The position numbers and the translations under genes were made by a program. This document shows, one piece after another, positions 31,217-39,914 of a stretch of DNA of 64,000 nucleotides; position 1 is the stretch's first letter; every line of letters begins with the position of its first letter. The notes below the pieces were generated by a model. The model saw only the letters and a list, made by a program, of their open reading frames with translations, ran no database searches and had not been told where the DNA came from. Origin of the DNA: Mycolicibacterium hodleri. Its GTDB lineage: Bacteria; Actinomycetota; Actinomycetes; Mycobacteriales; Mycobacteriaceae. The stretch lies in assembly GCF_006439015.1 (NCBI RefSeq), contig NZ_RCZG01000001.1, forward strand, positions 744,001-808,000. The letters run 5' to 3'.

Positions 31217-32047
31217 TCAGCGCTTGTTCACGTAACCGTCGTCGACCGGCAGTGCCACCCCGGTGATGTGCTTGCCGGTGTCGGCGACCAACCAGGCGAC
31301 CGTGTCGGCGATCACCTCCGGCTCGACGGTCTCCATGTCAGCGGCGCTGGCCATGTCCAGTCCGGCCTCGTTGCCACCGGTCATGTCGGCCAACCACTTC
31401 CGGGTGAACTCGTTGTCGATCATCGGCGTCCGCACCCCAGCCGGATGAATCGAGTTGACCCGGATGTTCTGCGGCAAGAGCAGATTCGCGTACGAACGCA
31501 TCAGACCGACGACGCCGTGTTTGGCGGCCGCGTAGCCGATGGAGCCGGCGAACGGAGAGGCCAGACCCACCAATCCCATCACCGAACTGATGAGGACGAT
31601 CGCGCCGCCGTTGCCCGCCTTGATCATCGGCTTCATCGCGACGTCCACGGTGTGATGGACGCCCGTGAGGTTGACGTCAATCACGTCGTGCCAGGCGTTC
31701 TCGTCCGCCATCGGGGCGATGCCCGCGTTGGCGATCACGATGTCGAGCCGCCCGCCGAGCTCGTCGACGCCGGTCTTCAACGCGGTCTTCAGCGCCGCGC
31801 GGTCCCGGACGTCGGCCGGCAGAGCGACTATGCGGGCCCCAGTGTCCTCGACGAGCTTCGCGGTCGCAGCGAGGTCATCGGCGGTGGCCATGGGGTAGGG
31901 GACCGAGGCGATCTGATCGCACAGGTCGACGGCGATGATGTCGGCGCCGTCGGATGCCAGTCTCACCGCATGCGCGCGGCCCTGCCCTCGGGCTGCGCCC
32001 GTGATGAACGCGACTCGGCCCGTCAGCGGGCCAACGGGTGCCGGCAC
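31217..32047 (-). CDS. Mycofactocin-type short-chain dehydrogenase (Rv2750 type)
   Basis: A 276-aa SDR with the cofactor motif [22 protein letters not shown] (in two parts), catalytic Ser in ISSVMG and Tyr/Lys in GYAAAKHG. The GARGQGR loop and the long insertion after IAVDLC are typical of actinobacterial mycofactocin-coupled SDRs, which hold NAD tightly; that subgroup call is from pattern memory. Starts at GTG 32047, right behind the antibiotic-monooxygenase-fold gene (2-bp gap). Confidence 0.85.
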   Translation of the reverse strand: MPAPVGPLTGRVAFITGAARGQGRAHAVRLASDGADIIAVDLCDQIASVPYPMATADDLAATAKLVEDTGARIVALPADVRDRAALKTALKTGVDELGGRLDIVIANAGIAPMADENAWHDVIDVNLTGVHHTVDVAMKPMIKAGNGGAIVLISSVMGLVGLASPFAGSIGYAAAKHGVVGLMRSYANLLLPQNIRVNSIHPAGVRTPMIDNEFTRKWLADMTGGNEAGLDMASAADMETVEPEVIADTVAWLVADTGKHITGVALPVDDGYVNKR

Positions 32048-32049
32048 CT

Positions 32050-32376
32050 TTAGCCCCGCAGCTGACCCTTGGCGGGGTCGCCCGCGACGATCGGCTGCAG
32101 CATCTTGATGTCCGGGGCGCCGTCGAGGTGCTCGCCGATGGCGCCGAAGAGCGCCCCGATCGCGGGGGCGGTGCCGTGCGTCTTCAATGCCTCCTCGTCG
32201 GCCCACTGCTCGACGAAGACGAACGTGCCGTTGGCCTCGTGCAGGGAGTACAGCTCGCAACCCGGCTCCGCGTGAACGGCCTCGATGGCCTGCGTACAGG
32301 CGGTTCGGACGGCGTCGACGGACTCCGGCTTGGCGGTCATGGTGGCGACGACGACGATCGGGTTTTCGCTGGCCAT
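32050..32376 (-). CDS. Antibiotic biosynthesis monooxygenase-fold (ABM/YgiN) protein (Rv2749 type)
   Basis: A 108-aa dimeric ferredoxin-like fold protein of the ABM/YgiN group ([40 protein letters not shown]). Members oxidise quinones or other ring compounds without cofactor. I chose ATG 32376 ([10 protein letters not shown]) with GAGGAG upstream; the open frame continues further 5' without a stop through a transporter remnant, but that extension is not part of the family. Confidence 0.85.
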   Translation of the reverse strand: MASENPIVVVATMTAKPESVDAVRTACTQAIEAVHAEPGCELYSLHEANGTFVFVEQWADEEALKTHGTAPAIGALFGAIGEHLDGAPDIKMLQPIVAGDPAKGQLRG

Positions 32377-32508
32377 CAGAACAAGACTCCTCGTTGAGTG
32401 GGGTTCGGCGTCGCTCACACTACCGAGCAGGCGGGGAGGTCGGTGCGCCACCTCCCTAAGCCCGGCTAAGTACGCGCCACCCTGGGTGATCTCGGGGATG
32501 TCGACTTC

Positions 32509-32751
32509 GCCGACCAGGACGGTGAGCCCCGCGGCAGGTCCGCTGTCTTGACGGGGTGACCCGCCGATGGCGGCGCACACGATTCCGCCGACGATGGCCG
32601 CGATCGAGCCGGCGACGACCGGGTCGCCCGATGCGACGGCGATGCCGATCGCCAAGGGCAAGGTCACCACGAAGGCCACCAGGAAGACCACCAGTGAGGC
32701 GGGGGCCTCGTAGCGAAAGGCGTTGTGTAACAAGGGCTTGACATCGGGAAT
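32509..32751 (-). pseudogene. SulP-type anion transporter remnant
   Basis: About 80 codons on the minus strand match the start of SulP family transporters: [20 protein letters not shown], then [20 protein letters not shown], then [15 protein letters not shown] and [12 protein letters not shown], covering the first two membrane spans and the substrate-site GPAAGLT motif. All further spans and the STAS domain are missing, so the gene is dead. The rest of the 578-bp gap between the ABM gene and ftsK shows only promoter elements. Confidence 0.72.
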
Positions 32752-32890
32752 GTTGGCCGTGGTGATCACCAGCCCGCAAGTACCTACGACGACTGATTCC
32801 GTCGTTGCGCAGCGGGTGAGGATGGCCACGTGTGACGTGTGCGCAGGTGGAAACCGCCTCGGGCCGCCTACGGATTTCGTCGTCGGATAG

Positions 32891-32918
32891 TTAGCCATTT
32901 TGTTACCTGTGTGGCTAA
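32891..32918. repeat. Inverted repeat in the ftsK promoter region
   Basis: Perfect 7-bp arms TTAGCCA and TGGCTAA are separated by 14 nt and end 24 bp before the ftsK -10 element. The spacing suits a dimeric DNA-binding protein or a weak hairpin. Confidence 0.45.
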
Positions 32919-32942
32919 TGGTGAATTTGTGGTTACTGCGAC

Positions 32943-32948
32943 TAGTCT
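32943..32948 (+). promoter_or_regulatory. Leaderless -10 element of ftsK
   Basis: TAGTCT lies 6 nt before the ftsK ATG, and no ribosome-binding sequence precedes the start. Confidence 0.6.
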
Positions 32949-32954
32949 TTCCTC

Positions 32955-35498
32955 ATGGCTAGTAAGACCGCCGCGCGTTCGGGAGCTCGTTCCAGCAGCT
33001 CAAAGCCTCGAGCACGCTCACCGCGCCCCGCCGCGCCCCGGCGCAAGCCCGCGCCACGACGCAATCCCTCACCGGTCGCCGCCGCGGGCTCCGCGATCGG
33101 CAGGGGAGCCCGGGCCAGCTGGCTGATGGTGGCCAAGGGCGCCGGTTCAACCGCGCGGTCGGTCGGTAGAGCCCGCGATCTCGAGCCGGGGCACCGGCGC
33201 GACGGCATCGCACTCGCGCTGCTCGGCCTCTCGGTGGTGCTCGCCGCCAGCTCGTGGTTCGACGCCGCACGACCCGTCGGCGGCTGGATCGACTCCGTCG
33301 TCCGCGCGGTGATCGGATCGGCCGTCGTGCTGCTTCCCATCCTCCTCGTCGCGCTGGCCGTACTGCTCATGCGCACGGAGCCGAACCCCGAGGCCCGCCC
33401 GCGGCTCGTTCTCGGAACCGCCATGATCAGTCTGCCGGTGCTCGGCCTCTGGCATCTCTGGTCAGGCGCTCCCACGGATCCCACTGACCGCCAACGGGTT
33501 ACCGGGTTCGTCGGTTTCGTGATCGGCGGGCCGCTCTCCGACGGCCTGACCCCGTGGATCGCCACGCCGCTGTTGATCATCGGCGTACTCTTCGGCCTCC
33601 TGCTCGTCACCGGCACCACGATTCGCGAGGTTCCGGCGGCCATCCAGTCTTTGTTCATGGGCGCCTACCGCGGCGACACCTACGACGACGAGTACGACGA
33701 GGACGCGGACTACGACGACTATTCCGATGATCGGGGCGACGACTTCTCCGACGACTTCTCCGACGGCTACTACGACGACCCGGCGTCGGCCCGCGCCGAC
33801 GAGGCGCAGTGGCCAGGTGCGCCGCGACCCGCCGGCAGCCCCATGGACAATTACCCGCTGGACGAGCCGCTCGTCGACGAGACGCCCACCGTGCCCGAGC
33901 CGAAGGCTCGGCCAAAGCGCGAGAAGAAGCCGAAGGCTCAGGAGGATCGGAAGCCGAACAAGACCGACACCCTGGTTCTCGACCGCGTCGTCGAGGGGAC
34001 TTACGTACTTCCGTCGCTGGACCTCCTGGTTGCGGGAGACCCGCCCAAGCTGCGCAGCGCCGCCAACGACAAGATGGTGGAGGTCATCCAGTCCGTTCTG
34101 CACCAGTTCAAGGTCGACGCCGCCGTCACGGGATGCACCCGCGGTCCGACCGTCACCCGGTACGAAGTCGAGCTCGGCCCCGGCGTCAAGGTCGAGAAGA
34201 TCACCGCGCTGCAGAAGAACATCGCCTATGCCGTCGCCACGGAGAGCGTCCGCATGCTGGCGCCCATCCCCGGTAAGTCGGCCGTCGGCATCGAGGTGCC
34301 CAACACCGACCGCGAGATGGTGCGGCTGGCCGACGTGCTCACCGATCCGTCCACGCGGCGCGACCACCACCCGCTGGTGATCGGCCTCGGCAAGGACATC
34401 GAGGGCGAGATGATCTCGGCCAACCTGGCCAAGATGCCGCACCTGTTGGTCGCAGGCTCGACGGGTTCCGGCAAGTCCAGCTTCGTCAACTCGATGCTGG
34501 TGTCGATCCTCGCGCGCGCCACCCCCGACGAGGTCAGGATGATTCTGATCGACCCGAAGATGGTGGAGTTGACGCCGTACGAGGGCATCCCGCACCTGAT
34601 CACACCCATCGTCACTCAGCCCAAGAAGGCCGCGGCGGCACTGGCCTGGTTGGTCGAGGAGATGGAGCAGCGCTACCAGGACATGCAGGCCAACCGGGTG
34701 CGCCACATCGACGTGTTCAACGAGAAGGTGCGGTCCGGCGAGATCACCGCACCGCTGGGCAGCGAGCGCGTCTACAAGCCGTATCCCTACATTCTGGCGA
34801 TTGTCGACGAGCTCGCCGACCTCATGATGACCGCGCCCCGCGACGTCGAGGATGCGATCGTCCGCATCACGCAGAAGGCGCGGGCGGCGGGCATCCACCT
34901 CGTGCTGGCCACGCAGCGGCCGTCGGTCGACGTCGTCACCGGGCTGATCAAGACCAACGTGCCCTCGCGGCTGGCGTTCGCCACCTCGTCGCTGACGGAC
35001 AGTCGCGTCATCCTCGATCAGCCGGGCGCCGAGAAGCTGATCGGCATGGGCGATGGGCTGTTCCTGCCGATGGGCGCGAACAAGCCGATCCGCCTTCAGG
35101 GTGCCTACATCTCCGACGAGGAGATCCAAGCGGTGGTCGAGGCCACCAAGGAGCAGGCCGAGCCCGAGTACTTCGAGGGCGTGACGAAGGCCAAGCCGTC
35201 GGGCGAGCGCACCGACGTCGATCCCGACATCGGCGACGACATGGACGTCTTCCTCCAGGCAGTCGAGCTGGTGGTGTCATCGCAGTTCGGATCGACGTCG
35301 ATGCTTCAGCGCAAGCTGCGGGTGGGCTTCGCGAAGGCGGGCCGGCTGATGGACCTCATGGAGACGCGCAGCATCGTCGGGCCCAGCGAGGGGTCGAAGG
35401 CACGCGAGGTGCTGGTCAAGCCCGAGGAACTGGCGGGGACGCTCATGCTGATCCGCGGCGGCGCCGACGCCAACGGAGCCGACACCGACGACGAGTAG
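32955..35498 (+). CDS. ftsK: FtsK/SpoIIIE DNA translocase
   Basis: Septum-bound motor that clears the chromosome from the division site. The 847-aa protein has a basic N-terminus, about four membrane spans (residues 80-225), a strongly acidic Asp/Glu/Tyr-rich linker (about 235-280), the RecA-like motor with Walker A GSTGSGKSS near residue 505 and Walker B region AIVDELADLM, and a C-terminal gamma winged helix (about 755-825) that reads KOPS. Orthologue of Rv2748c. Confidence 0.96.
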   Translation: MASKTAARSGARSSSSKPRARSPRPAAPRRKPAPRRNPSPVAAAGSAIGRGARASWLMVAKGAGSTARSVGRARDLEPGHRRDGIALALLGLSVVLAASSWFDAARPVGGWIDSVVRAVIGSAVVLLPILLVALAVLLMRTEPNPEARPRLVLGTAMISLPVLGLWHLWSGAPTDPTDRQRVTGFVGFVIGGPLSDGLTPWIATPLLIIGVLFGLLLVTGTTIREVPAAIQSLFMGAYRGDTYDDEYDEDADYDDYSDDRGDDFSDDFSDGYYDDPASARADEAQWPGAPRPAGSPMDNYPLDEPLVDETPTVPEPKARPKREKKPKAQEDRKPNKTDTLVLDRVVEGTYVLPSLDLLVAGDPPKLRSAANDKMVEVIQSVLHQFKVDAAVTGCTRGPTVTRYEVELGPGVKVEKITALQKNIAYAVATESVRMLAPIPGKSAVGIEVPNTDREMVRLADVLTDPSTRRDHHPLVIGLGKDIEGEMISANLAKMPHLLVAGSTGSGKSSFVNSMLVSILARATPDEVRMILIDPKMVELTPYEGIPHLITPIVTQPKKAAAALAWLVEEMEQRYQDMQANRVRHIDVFNEKVRSGEITAPLGSERVYKPYPYILAIVDELADLMMTAPRDVEDAIVRITQKARAAGIHLVLATQRPSVDVVTGLIKTNVPSRLAFATSSLTDSRVILDQPGAEKLIGMGDGLFLPMGANKPIRLQGAYISDEEIQAVVEATKEQAEPEYFEGVTKAKPSGERTDVDPDIGDDMDVFLQAVELVVSSQFGSTSMLQRKLRVGFAKAGRLMDLMETRSIVGPSEGSKAREVLVKPEELAGTLMLIRGGADANGADTDDE

Positions 35499-35515
35499 CT
35501 CGCCGAACGTGAGCG

Positions 35516-35573
35516 TTGAGATAGCGCTGGCAGGCGAAAGTGCGAGTACATGCGACTGCCAGCGCCATCTCAA
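35516..35573. terminator. Long hairpin between convergent ftsK and argA
   Basis: Two 18-bp arms (35516-35533 and 35556-35573; TTGAGATAGCGCTGGCAG and its complement with one mismatch) flank a 22-nt loop in the 90-bp convergent gap. A bidirectional terminator is likely, although no U-tract follows. The long, nearly perfect arms also suit an interspersed palindromic repeat unit. Confidence 0.6.
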
Positions 35574-35588
35574 TGGCTTTGGTGGCGC

Positions 35589-36104
35589 CTACAGCGTCAG
35601 CAGCATCCGGGTATTGCCCAGGATGTTGGGCTTGACGTAGGACAGGTCGAGGAATTCGGCCACGCCAATGTCGTACGAGCGTCGCATCTCGTCGTAGACC
35701 TCGGCGGTCACGGGAGTGCCCTCGATCTCCTGGAACCCATGGCTGCCGAAGAAATCGGTTTCGAAGGTCAGCACGAAGATTCGTTTCAAGTGCAGTTCCC
35801 TGGCTCCGTTCAGTAGGCGCACCAGGATGGCGTGTCCGACGCCACGGCCACGCATTCGAGGGTGCGCGGCGACAGTGCGCACCTCACCGAGATCAGACCA
35901 CAGCACGTGGAGTGCACCGCAGCCGACCAAGTCGCCGTCGAGCTCGGCAACCCAGAACTCCTGAACGGCTTCGTAGAGCGTGACGAGGTTCTTCTCGAGC
36001 AGGATCTTGCCCGCGTATACGTCGACCAGCGACTTGATCTCGGGGACGTCCGAAGTGCGGGCGCGACGGACCACGAGTTCATCGGTTTGAGGTGCTCCGG
36101 TCAC
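35589..36104 (-). CDS. argA: ArgA-type N-acetyltransferase (GNAT)
   Basis: A 171-aa single-domain GNAT protein orthologous to Rv2747, described as an L-glutamate/glutamine N-acetyltransferase at the start of arginine synthesis. The acetyl-CoA loop RMRGRGVGHAI is near residues 83-93, and VYAGKILLEKNLVTLYE precedes it. GTG start at 36104 with a leaderless-type -10. Divergent from pgsA3 with only 43 bp between starts. Confidence 0.88.
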   Translation of the reverse strand: MTGAPQTDELVVRRARTSDVPEIKSLVDVYAGKILLEKNLVTLYEAVQEFWVAELDGDLVGCGALHVLWSDLGEVRTVAAHPRMRGRGVGHAILVRLLNGARELHLKRIFVLTFETDFFGSHGFQEIEGTPVTAEVYDEMRRSYDIGVAEFLDLSYVKPNILGNTRMLLTL

Positions 36105-36111
36105 AGCAGTG

Positions 36112-36140
36112 AGGGTATCGGTTCAGGCAACGGATATTCT
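36112..36140. promoter_or_regulatory. Overlapping divergent promoters of argA and pgsA3
   Basis: The minus-strand -10 TACCCT (36112-36117) is 7 nt from the argA GTG, and the plus-strand -10 TATTCT (36135-36140) is 7 nt from the pgsA3 GTG. Each -10 falls about where the other promoter's -35 should be, so polymerase can hardly occupy both at once. Both messages would be leaderless. Confidence 0.6.
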
Positions 36141-36147
36141 GATCCAC

Positions 36148-36729
36148 GTGCCGGGCCAGTCTGACGTCGATCCGCTGGTTCCGCGGGTCAGTGTCGTCAA
36201 TGTCGCGAACCTGCTCACCGGGCTGCGCATCGTCCTGGTGCCCGTGTTCCTCGTCGCCCTGTTCGTCGCCGACGGTCATCAAACTTATTGGCGAGTAGTC
36301 GCTTTCATCGTCTTTGCGGCTGCGGTCATCACCGACCGCTTCGATGGGGCCATCGCACGCAGTTATGGCATGGTCACCGAATTCGGCAAGCTCGCCGATC
36401 CGATCGCCGACAAGGCGCTGATCGGGGCGGCGCTGGTGGGTCTGTCCATCCTCGGCGATCTGCCGTGGTGGGTGACCGTGGTGATCCTCGTCCGCGAGAT
36501 CGGCGTCACCTTGCTGCGGTTGGCGGTCATTCGCGGGGGCGTCATCCCCGCGAGCCGCGGCGGCAAGCTGAAGACTCTGGTCCAGGCCGTGGCGATCGGC
36601 TTGTTCGTCCTGCCTCTGCACGGTCTGTGGCTGACGGGCGCGTGGGTGCTGATGTGGGCGGCGATCGTCCTGACCGTGGTCACGGGTGCGGACTATGTCG
36701 TGTCGGCGGTGCGCGGCGCCCGCACGTGA
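36148..36729 (+). CDS. pgsA3: CDP-alcohol phosphatidyltransferase (PgsA3, phosphatidylglycerophosphate synthase)
   Basis: Membrane enzyme joining CDP-diacylglycerol to glycerol-3-phosphate. The 193-aa protein carries the full CDP-alcohol motif, DRFDGAIAR followed by G and the D-x3-D in KLADPIADK (about residues 60-86), with about five membrane spans. I chose GTG 36148 (VPGQSDVDP) because of the leaderless -10; an upstream frame to 36109 overlaps the argA promoter. Orthologue of Rv2746c, annotated pgsA3. Confidence 0.9.
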   Translation: MPGQSDVDPLVPRVSVVNVANLLTGLRIVLVPVFLVALFVADGHQTYWRVVAFIVFAAAVITDRFDGAIARSYGMVTEFGKLADPIADKALIGAALVGLSILGDLPWWVTVVILVREIGVTLLRLAVIRGGVIPASRGGKLKTLVQAVAIGLFVLPLHGLWLTGAWVLMWAAIVLTVVTGADYVVSAVRGART

Positions 36730-36760
36730 TCGGGAACATTCATCGGTCCGGGACGGTCCG

Positions 36761-36787
36761 GGAACCAAATCGGCAGCTGTGGGCGTT
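36761..36787 (+). promoter_or_regulatory. SigE-type promoter of clgR
   Basis: GGAACC (36761-36766), a 17-nt spacer and CGTT (36784-36787) match the mycobacterial SigE -35/-10 pattern. The clgR start lies about 65 nt further on, behind GAGGAGA. SigE control of clgR is established in M. tuberculosis. Confidence 0.65.
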
Positions 36788-36859
36788 CTGCATGTTAGTG
36801 AAACCGAATGGACCCCTGAATAGATTCTTGACCACGTCTTTCGTTGTGAGGAGACCGCG

Positions 36860-37195
36860 ATGACGACTTTGCTTCGCGAAGTGATCGGCGACGTGCTGCG
36901 TCAGGCCCGGCTGTCACAGGGACGGACGCTCCGGGAGGTGTCCGACGACGCCCGCGTCAGCCTCGGCTATCTCTCCGAGGTGGAGCGTGGCCGCAAGGAA
37001 GCCTCCAGCGAGCTGCTGGGCGCCATCTGCGGTGCTCTGGAGGTCCCGTTGTCGCGCGTCCTGACCGATGCGGGTGAAACCATGGAACGGCGCGAGCAGG
37101 CCGCGCCGCGGCCCGTCGCGACGGCAAGCGCCGCAAACATCGACCTCTCCACCAGAGTGGTCATCCCGCACGCCGTCTCGATGGCGGTGGCCTGA
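36860..37195 (+). CDS. clgR: ClgR, XRE-family stress regulator
   Basis: A 111-aa activator of Clp protease genes and of the pspA operon under envelope stress. The XRE helix-turn-helix spans about residues 8-65 ([28 protein letters not shown] in parts), and the protein ends in a hydrophobic SMAVA tail, the type of C-terminus that makes ClgR a ClpP substrate. Preceded by GAGGAG and a SigE-like promoter. Orthologue of Rv2745c. Confidence 0.94.
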   Translation: MTTLLREVIGDVLRQARLSQGRTLREVSDDARVSLGYLSEVERGRKEASSELLGAICGALEVPLSRVLTDAGETMERREQAAPRPVATASAANIDLSTRVVIPHAVSMAVA

Positions 37196-37355
37196 GGCCG
37201 TCCGGACGGCTCGGCCACGTCGGAAACCCGATCAAGGGGTGTGGCGATCTGCGCGCAACCGATAAGTTGGCGGGTAGCGAAAGCACATGTCCTCGGGAGT
37301 CCATTCCCAGGACAGTCACACTGGACCTACTGCAACACGAAGGCGGAACGCACTG

Positions 37356-38168
37356 ATGGCCAATCCGTTCAGCAAGGCGTGGAAATACCTCATGGCGCTG
37401 TTCAGCTCCAAGGTCGACGAATACGCCGACCCGAAGGTGCAGATTCAGCAGGCCATCGAGGAAGCGCAGCGTCAGCACCAGGGGCTGACCCAGCAGGCGG
37501 CATCGGTGATCGGCAATCAGCGTCAACTGGAGATGCGGCTGAATCGTCAGCTCGCCGACATCGAGAAGTTGCAGGTCAACGTTCGTCAGGCGCTGACTCT
37601 GGCCGACCAGGCCACTTCGGCGGGAGACGCCGCAAAGGCCACCGAGTACACCAACGCCGCCGAGGCCTTCGCAGCGCAACTCGTCACGGCCGAGCAGAGT
37701 GTCGAGGACCTCAAGACGCTGCACGACCAAGCGCTGCAGGCCGCCGGACAGGCCAAGAAGGCCGTTGAGCAGAACGCAATGGTGTTGCAGCAGAAGATCG
37801 CCGAGCGCAGCAAGCTGCTCAGTCAGCTCGAGCAGGCCAAGATGCAGGAGCAGGTCAGTGCATCGCTGCGGTCCATGAGTGACATCGCCGCACCGGGGAG
37901 CACCCCCAGCCTCGACGAGGTCAGGGACAAGATCGAGCGGCGATACGCCAATGCGATGGGCTCTGCCGAGCTCGCCCAGAACTCGGTCCAGGGTCGAATG
38001 ATGGAGATCCAGCAGGCCAGCGTTCAGATGGCCGGACACTCCCGCCTCGAGCAGATCCGTGCCTCGATGCGCGGTGACGCGTTGCCGTCGGGTGGCGCCA
38101 CCGCGGCGCCAGCCACCCCGGCAGTCAACCCGCCGACCGCGGCACCGGAAAATCCACTCCCGCAATAG
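37356..38168 (+). CDS. pspA: PspA/IM30 family phage-shock protein (35-kDa antigen type)
   Basis: A 270-aa ESCRT-III-like coiled coil that polymerises on stressed membranes; orthologue of Rv2744c. Long heptad-rich helices run from about residue 25 to 235, with Gln/Ala-rich surfaces ([15 protein letters not shown]), then a disordered Ala/Pro tail. ATG 37356 ([23 protein letters not shown]) gives the known N-terminus, whose first helix binds membrane. ClgR gene upstream, integral membrane partner downstream. Confidence 0.94.
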   Translation: MANPFSKAWKYLMALFSSKVDEYADPKVQIQQAIEEAQRQHQGLTQQAASVIGNQRQLEMRLNRQLADIEKLQVNVRQALTLADQATSAGDAAKATEYTNAAEAFAAQLVTAEQSVEDLKTLHDQALQAAGQAKKAVEQNAMVLQQKIAERSKLLSQLEQAKMQEQVSASLRSMSDIAAPGSTPSLDEVRDKIERRYANAMGSAELAQNSVQGRMMEIQQASVQMAGHSRLEQIRASMRGDALPSGGATAAPATPAVNPPTAAPENPLPQ

Positions 38169-38193
38169 TTCTCGAGTAGACAGGTAGGAACGG

Positions 38194-39015
38194 ATGGCAG
38201 CGGATCCTCGGACGGGACGCCAGGAGGCGTGGCGGACGCTCGTCCAGCGCGGCGTCGACACCGCGGCCGAAGTCTCCGACGTGGTGGCTCAGCGGCTCGG
38301 TGCCGCAGCCGATCCGCGTGCCAAGCTGTTGCGGAAGCGCCGGTGGGCGCTGCGGGCCGCCGTGTTCTTCACCTTTTCCACGGCCCTGTGGATCTCGGTG
38401 ACCGGAGTCCTCGCCTCCTGGGACGTCATACCCGCCTGGGTGCTGCCGATTCCTGGCGCCATCGCCGTCGGTGCGGCCTTTCTGGCGACCCTGGCCTTTC
38501 TGCGTTACCGCTGGCTGAAGCGTGAGCCGCTCCCGTCGGAACGTCGGGTGCGACGGCTGCCGCCGTGGGGATCGGCAGCTCGTCAGCCGATCGCGGCGTT
38601 GACCTCCTCCGAACGCGGGCTGTTCTCCCTATTAGGTGTGATGGAACGTGGCCGGATGTTGCCCGCCGACGAACTGCGGGACGTCGTCGCCGCGGCGAAC
38701 CAGACGGCGGCGACCCTGACGGCGACGGCCAACGAGGTCGTGTCGATGGAGAGGGCTGCAACTGCCGCACCTCGGTCGCGAGCTCACCTCGAGACCACCA
38801 TTCGGGCGTTCACGGCTCAACTCGATACCGGGGTGCGGCAATACGACGAGATGGTCGAGGCTGCCGCGCAACTGGTCTCGGCCGCCAACTCCGGGTCGAT
38901 GTCGAGCTCGCCCATGTCCGCGCAGCGCTACCGTCACGAACTCGGCAATGCGACAGACCGGTTGGCCGGTTGGGCGCAGGCCTTCGACGAACTCGGCCAC
39001 CTGCGCGGCGCCTGA
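38194..39015 (+). CDS. PspA partner membrane protein (Rv2743c type), PspM-like
   Basis: A 273-aa protein with two close membrane spans at about residues 52-72 and 78-100, a short hinge between them, and a helical cytosolic C-terminal domain of about 170 residues. In M. tuberculosis the equivalent protein Rv2743c binds PspA and recruits it to the membrane. It follows pspA by 25 bp with AGGTAGGA upstream. The fourth member, Rv2742c, was not found after it. Confidence 0.85.
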   Translation: MAADPRTGRQEAWRTLVQRGVDTAAEVSDVVAQRLGAAADPRAKLLRKRRWALRAAVFFTFSTALWISVTGVLASWDVIPAWVLPIPGAIAVGAAFLATLAFLRYRWLKREPLPSERRVRRLPPWGSAARQPIAALTSSERGLFSLLGVMERGRMLPADELRDVVAAANQTAATLTATANEVVSMERAATAAPRSRAHLETTIRAFTAQLDTGVRQYDEMVEAAAQLVSAANSGSMSSSPMSAQRYRHELGNATDRLAGWAQAFDELGHLRGA

Positions 39016-39019
39016 CGAG

Positions 39020-39436
39020 TCAGACGGCGCTGCTGCTCGGCGGACCCGACCGGGGACCGTACTTCTCGATGTACGCGTCGTGGATGTGGGCGTCACGCTG
39101 ACGGTTGCGGTAATCGACGAGACCGGGGTCAAGCCCGTGCTTGCGCAGCATGTGGCGCCGCCACACCTTGTTCAACGCATGCGAGAAGAATACGAACGGG
39201 ATCAGGATTGGCAGCGTCGTCGACATGTGCAGGTACAACGACATGGGGATGATCCAGAACGGCGTGAGGATCAGCACTGCCGGGACGCACATTCGGATCA
39301 TCATCCGCACGGTGGCGCCGGGCCCCGCAAGGTCGTCAGCCACCCACTGGAGCATCGAGGATGGTAGCCGCCTGCCGTAGCAGTACCCGATGTACTGCAG
39401 CAGGTTCGGCTTCGTGCGCGCGGCCGGTTCGGACAT
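39020..39436 (-). CDS. DUF5313 membrane protein
   Basis: A 138-aa actinobacterial protein of the DUF5313 type: an N-terminal soluble motif (NLLQYIGYCYGRRLPSSMLQWV), two hydrophobic spans at about 47-67 and 70-93, then a basic cytosolic tail. Starts at ATG 39436, sharing one base with the ephG stop (TGATG), so it is co-translated with ephG. Function unknown. Confidence 0.83.
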   Translation of the reverse strand: MSEPAARTKPNLLQYIGYCYGRRLPSSMLQWVADDLAGPGATVRMMIRMCVPAVLILTPFWIIPMSLYLHMSTTLPILIPFVFFSHALNKVWRRHMLRKHGLDPGLVDYRNRQRDAHIHDAYIEKYGPRSGPPSSSAV

Positions 39437-39873
39437 CAGAACTTCGGACGCAACGATGGAACGGCGACCCCGACGATTCCACGCAACGTGGCCTTGACCA
39501 TGTCGAACATGTCGAAGTAGTCGCGCCACAGCGTAATTCGGCCATCATGCACCTCGAAGACACCGCAGACCCAGAACTGCAGGCGTAGCGGACCGAAGAC
39601 CATGGCGTCGGAGCGCTCGTTGATTACGGTGGCACCGTCGCCCACGTTTCGGTGGAACGTCACGTCGAAGCCCATCCGGCCTTCCATGGCGCGCATCATC
39701 TTCATGACCCGTGCGCGGCCCCGAATCGTCGGCAGCCCCACGTTCTGGTAGACGAGGTCGTCGGCCAGCAGCGCGTCGGCCGTGGCGAAGTCCTGGTCTC
39801 TCAAAGCGAAGAGGAATGCCTCGACCGTGCTCGTGTTGGTGGTGCTCACGACATGTGATCTCTGGTCGGTCAT
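39436..39873 (-). CDS. ephG: Limonene-1,2-epoxide hydrolase-like protein (EphG)
   Basis: A 145-aa SnoaL/LEH cone-fold protein, orthologue of Rv2740 (EphG), a structurally known epoxide hydrolase with a broad hydrophobic pocket accepting sterol or fatty-acid epoxides. The Asp-Arg-Asp triad is represented by Asp in NERSDAMVFG and Arg in GPLRLQFWVCG plus Asp in WRDYFDMFD. Leaderless-type -10 upstream. Confidence 0.9.
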   Translation of the reverse strand: MTDQRSHVVSTTNTSTVEAFLFALRDQDFATADALLADDLVYQNVGLPTIRGRARVMKMMRAMEGRMGFDVTFHRNVGDGATVINERSDAMVFGPLRLQFWVCGVFEVHDGRITLWRDYFDMFDMVKATLRGIVGVAVPSLRPKF

Positions 39874-39879
39874 GGACTC

Positions 39880-39885
39880 AGACTA
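39880..39885 (-). promoter_or_regulatory. Leaderless -10 element of ephG
   Basis: On the minus strand TAGTCT lies 6 nt before the ephG ATG (39873). Confidence 0.55.
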
Positions 39886-39914
39886 GTTCCCCCTGGCTGT
39901 GGCAGGGTGGTCCG

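Noticed and set aside
33462..35129. 555-codon frame antisense to ftsK
   Set aside because: Shadow caused by codon bias of ftsK; His/Asp/Val-rich with no domain.
37196..37355. ClgR box upstream of pspA
   Set aside because: Sequences such as GGCGGGTAGCGAAAG only loosely fit the CGC-N5-GCG pattern, so I did not annotate a site, although ClgR control of pspA is expected.
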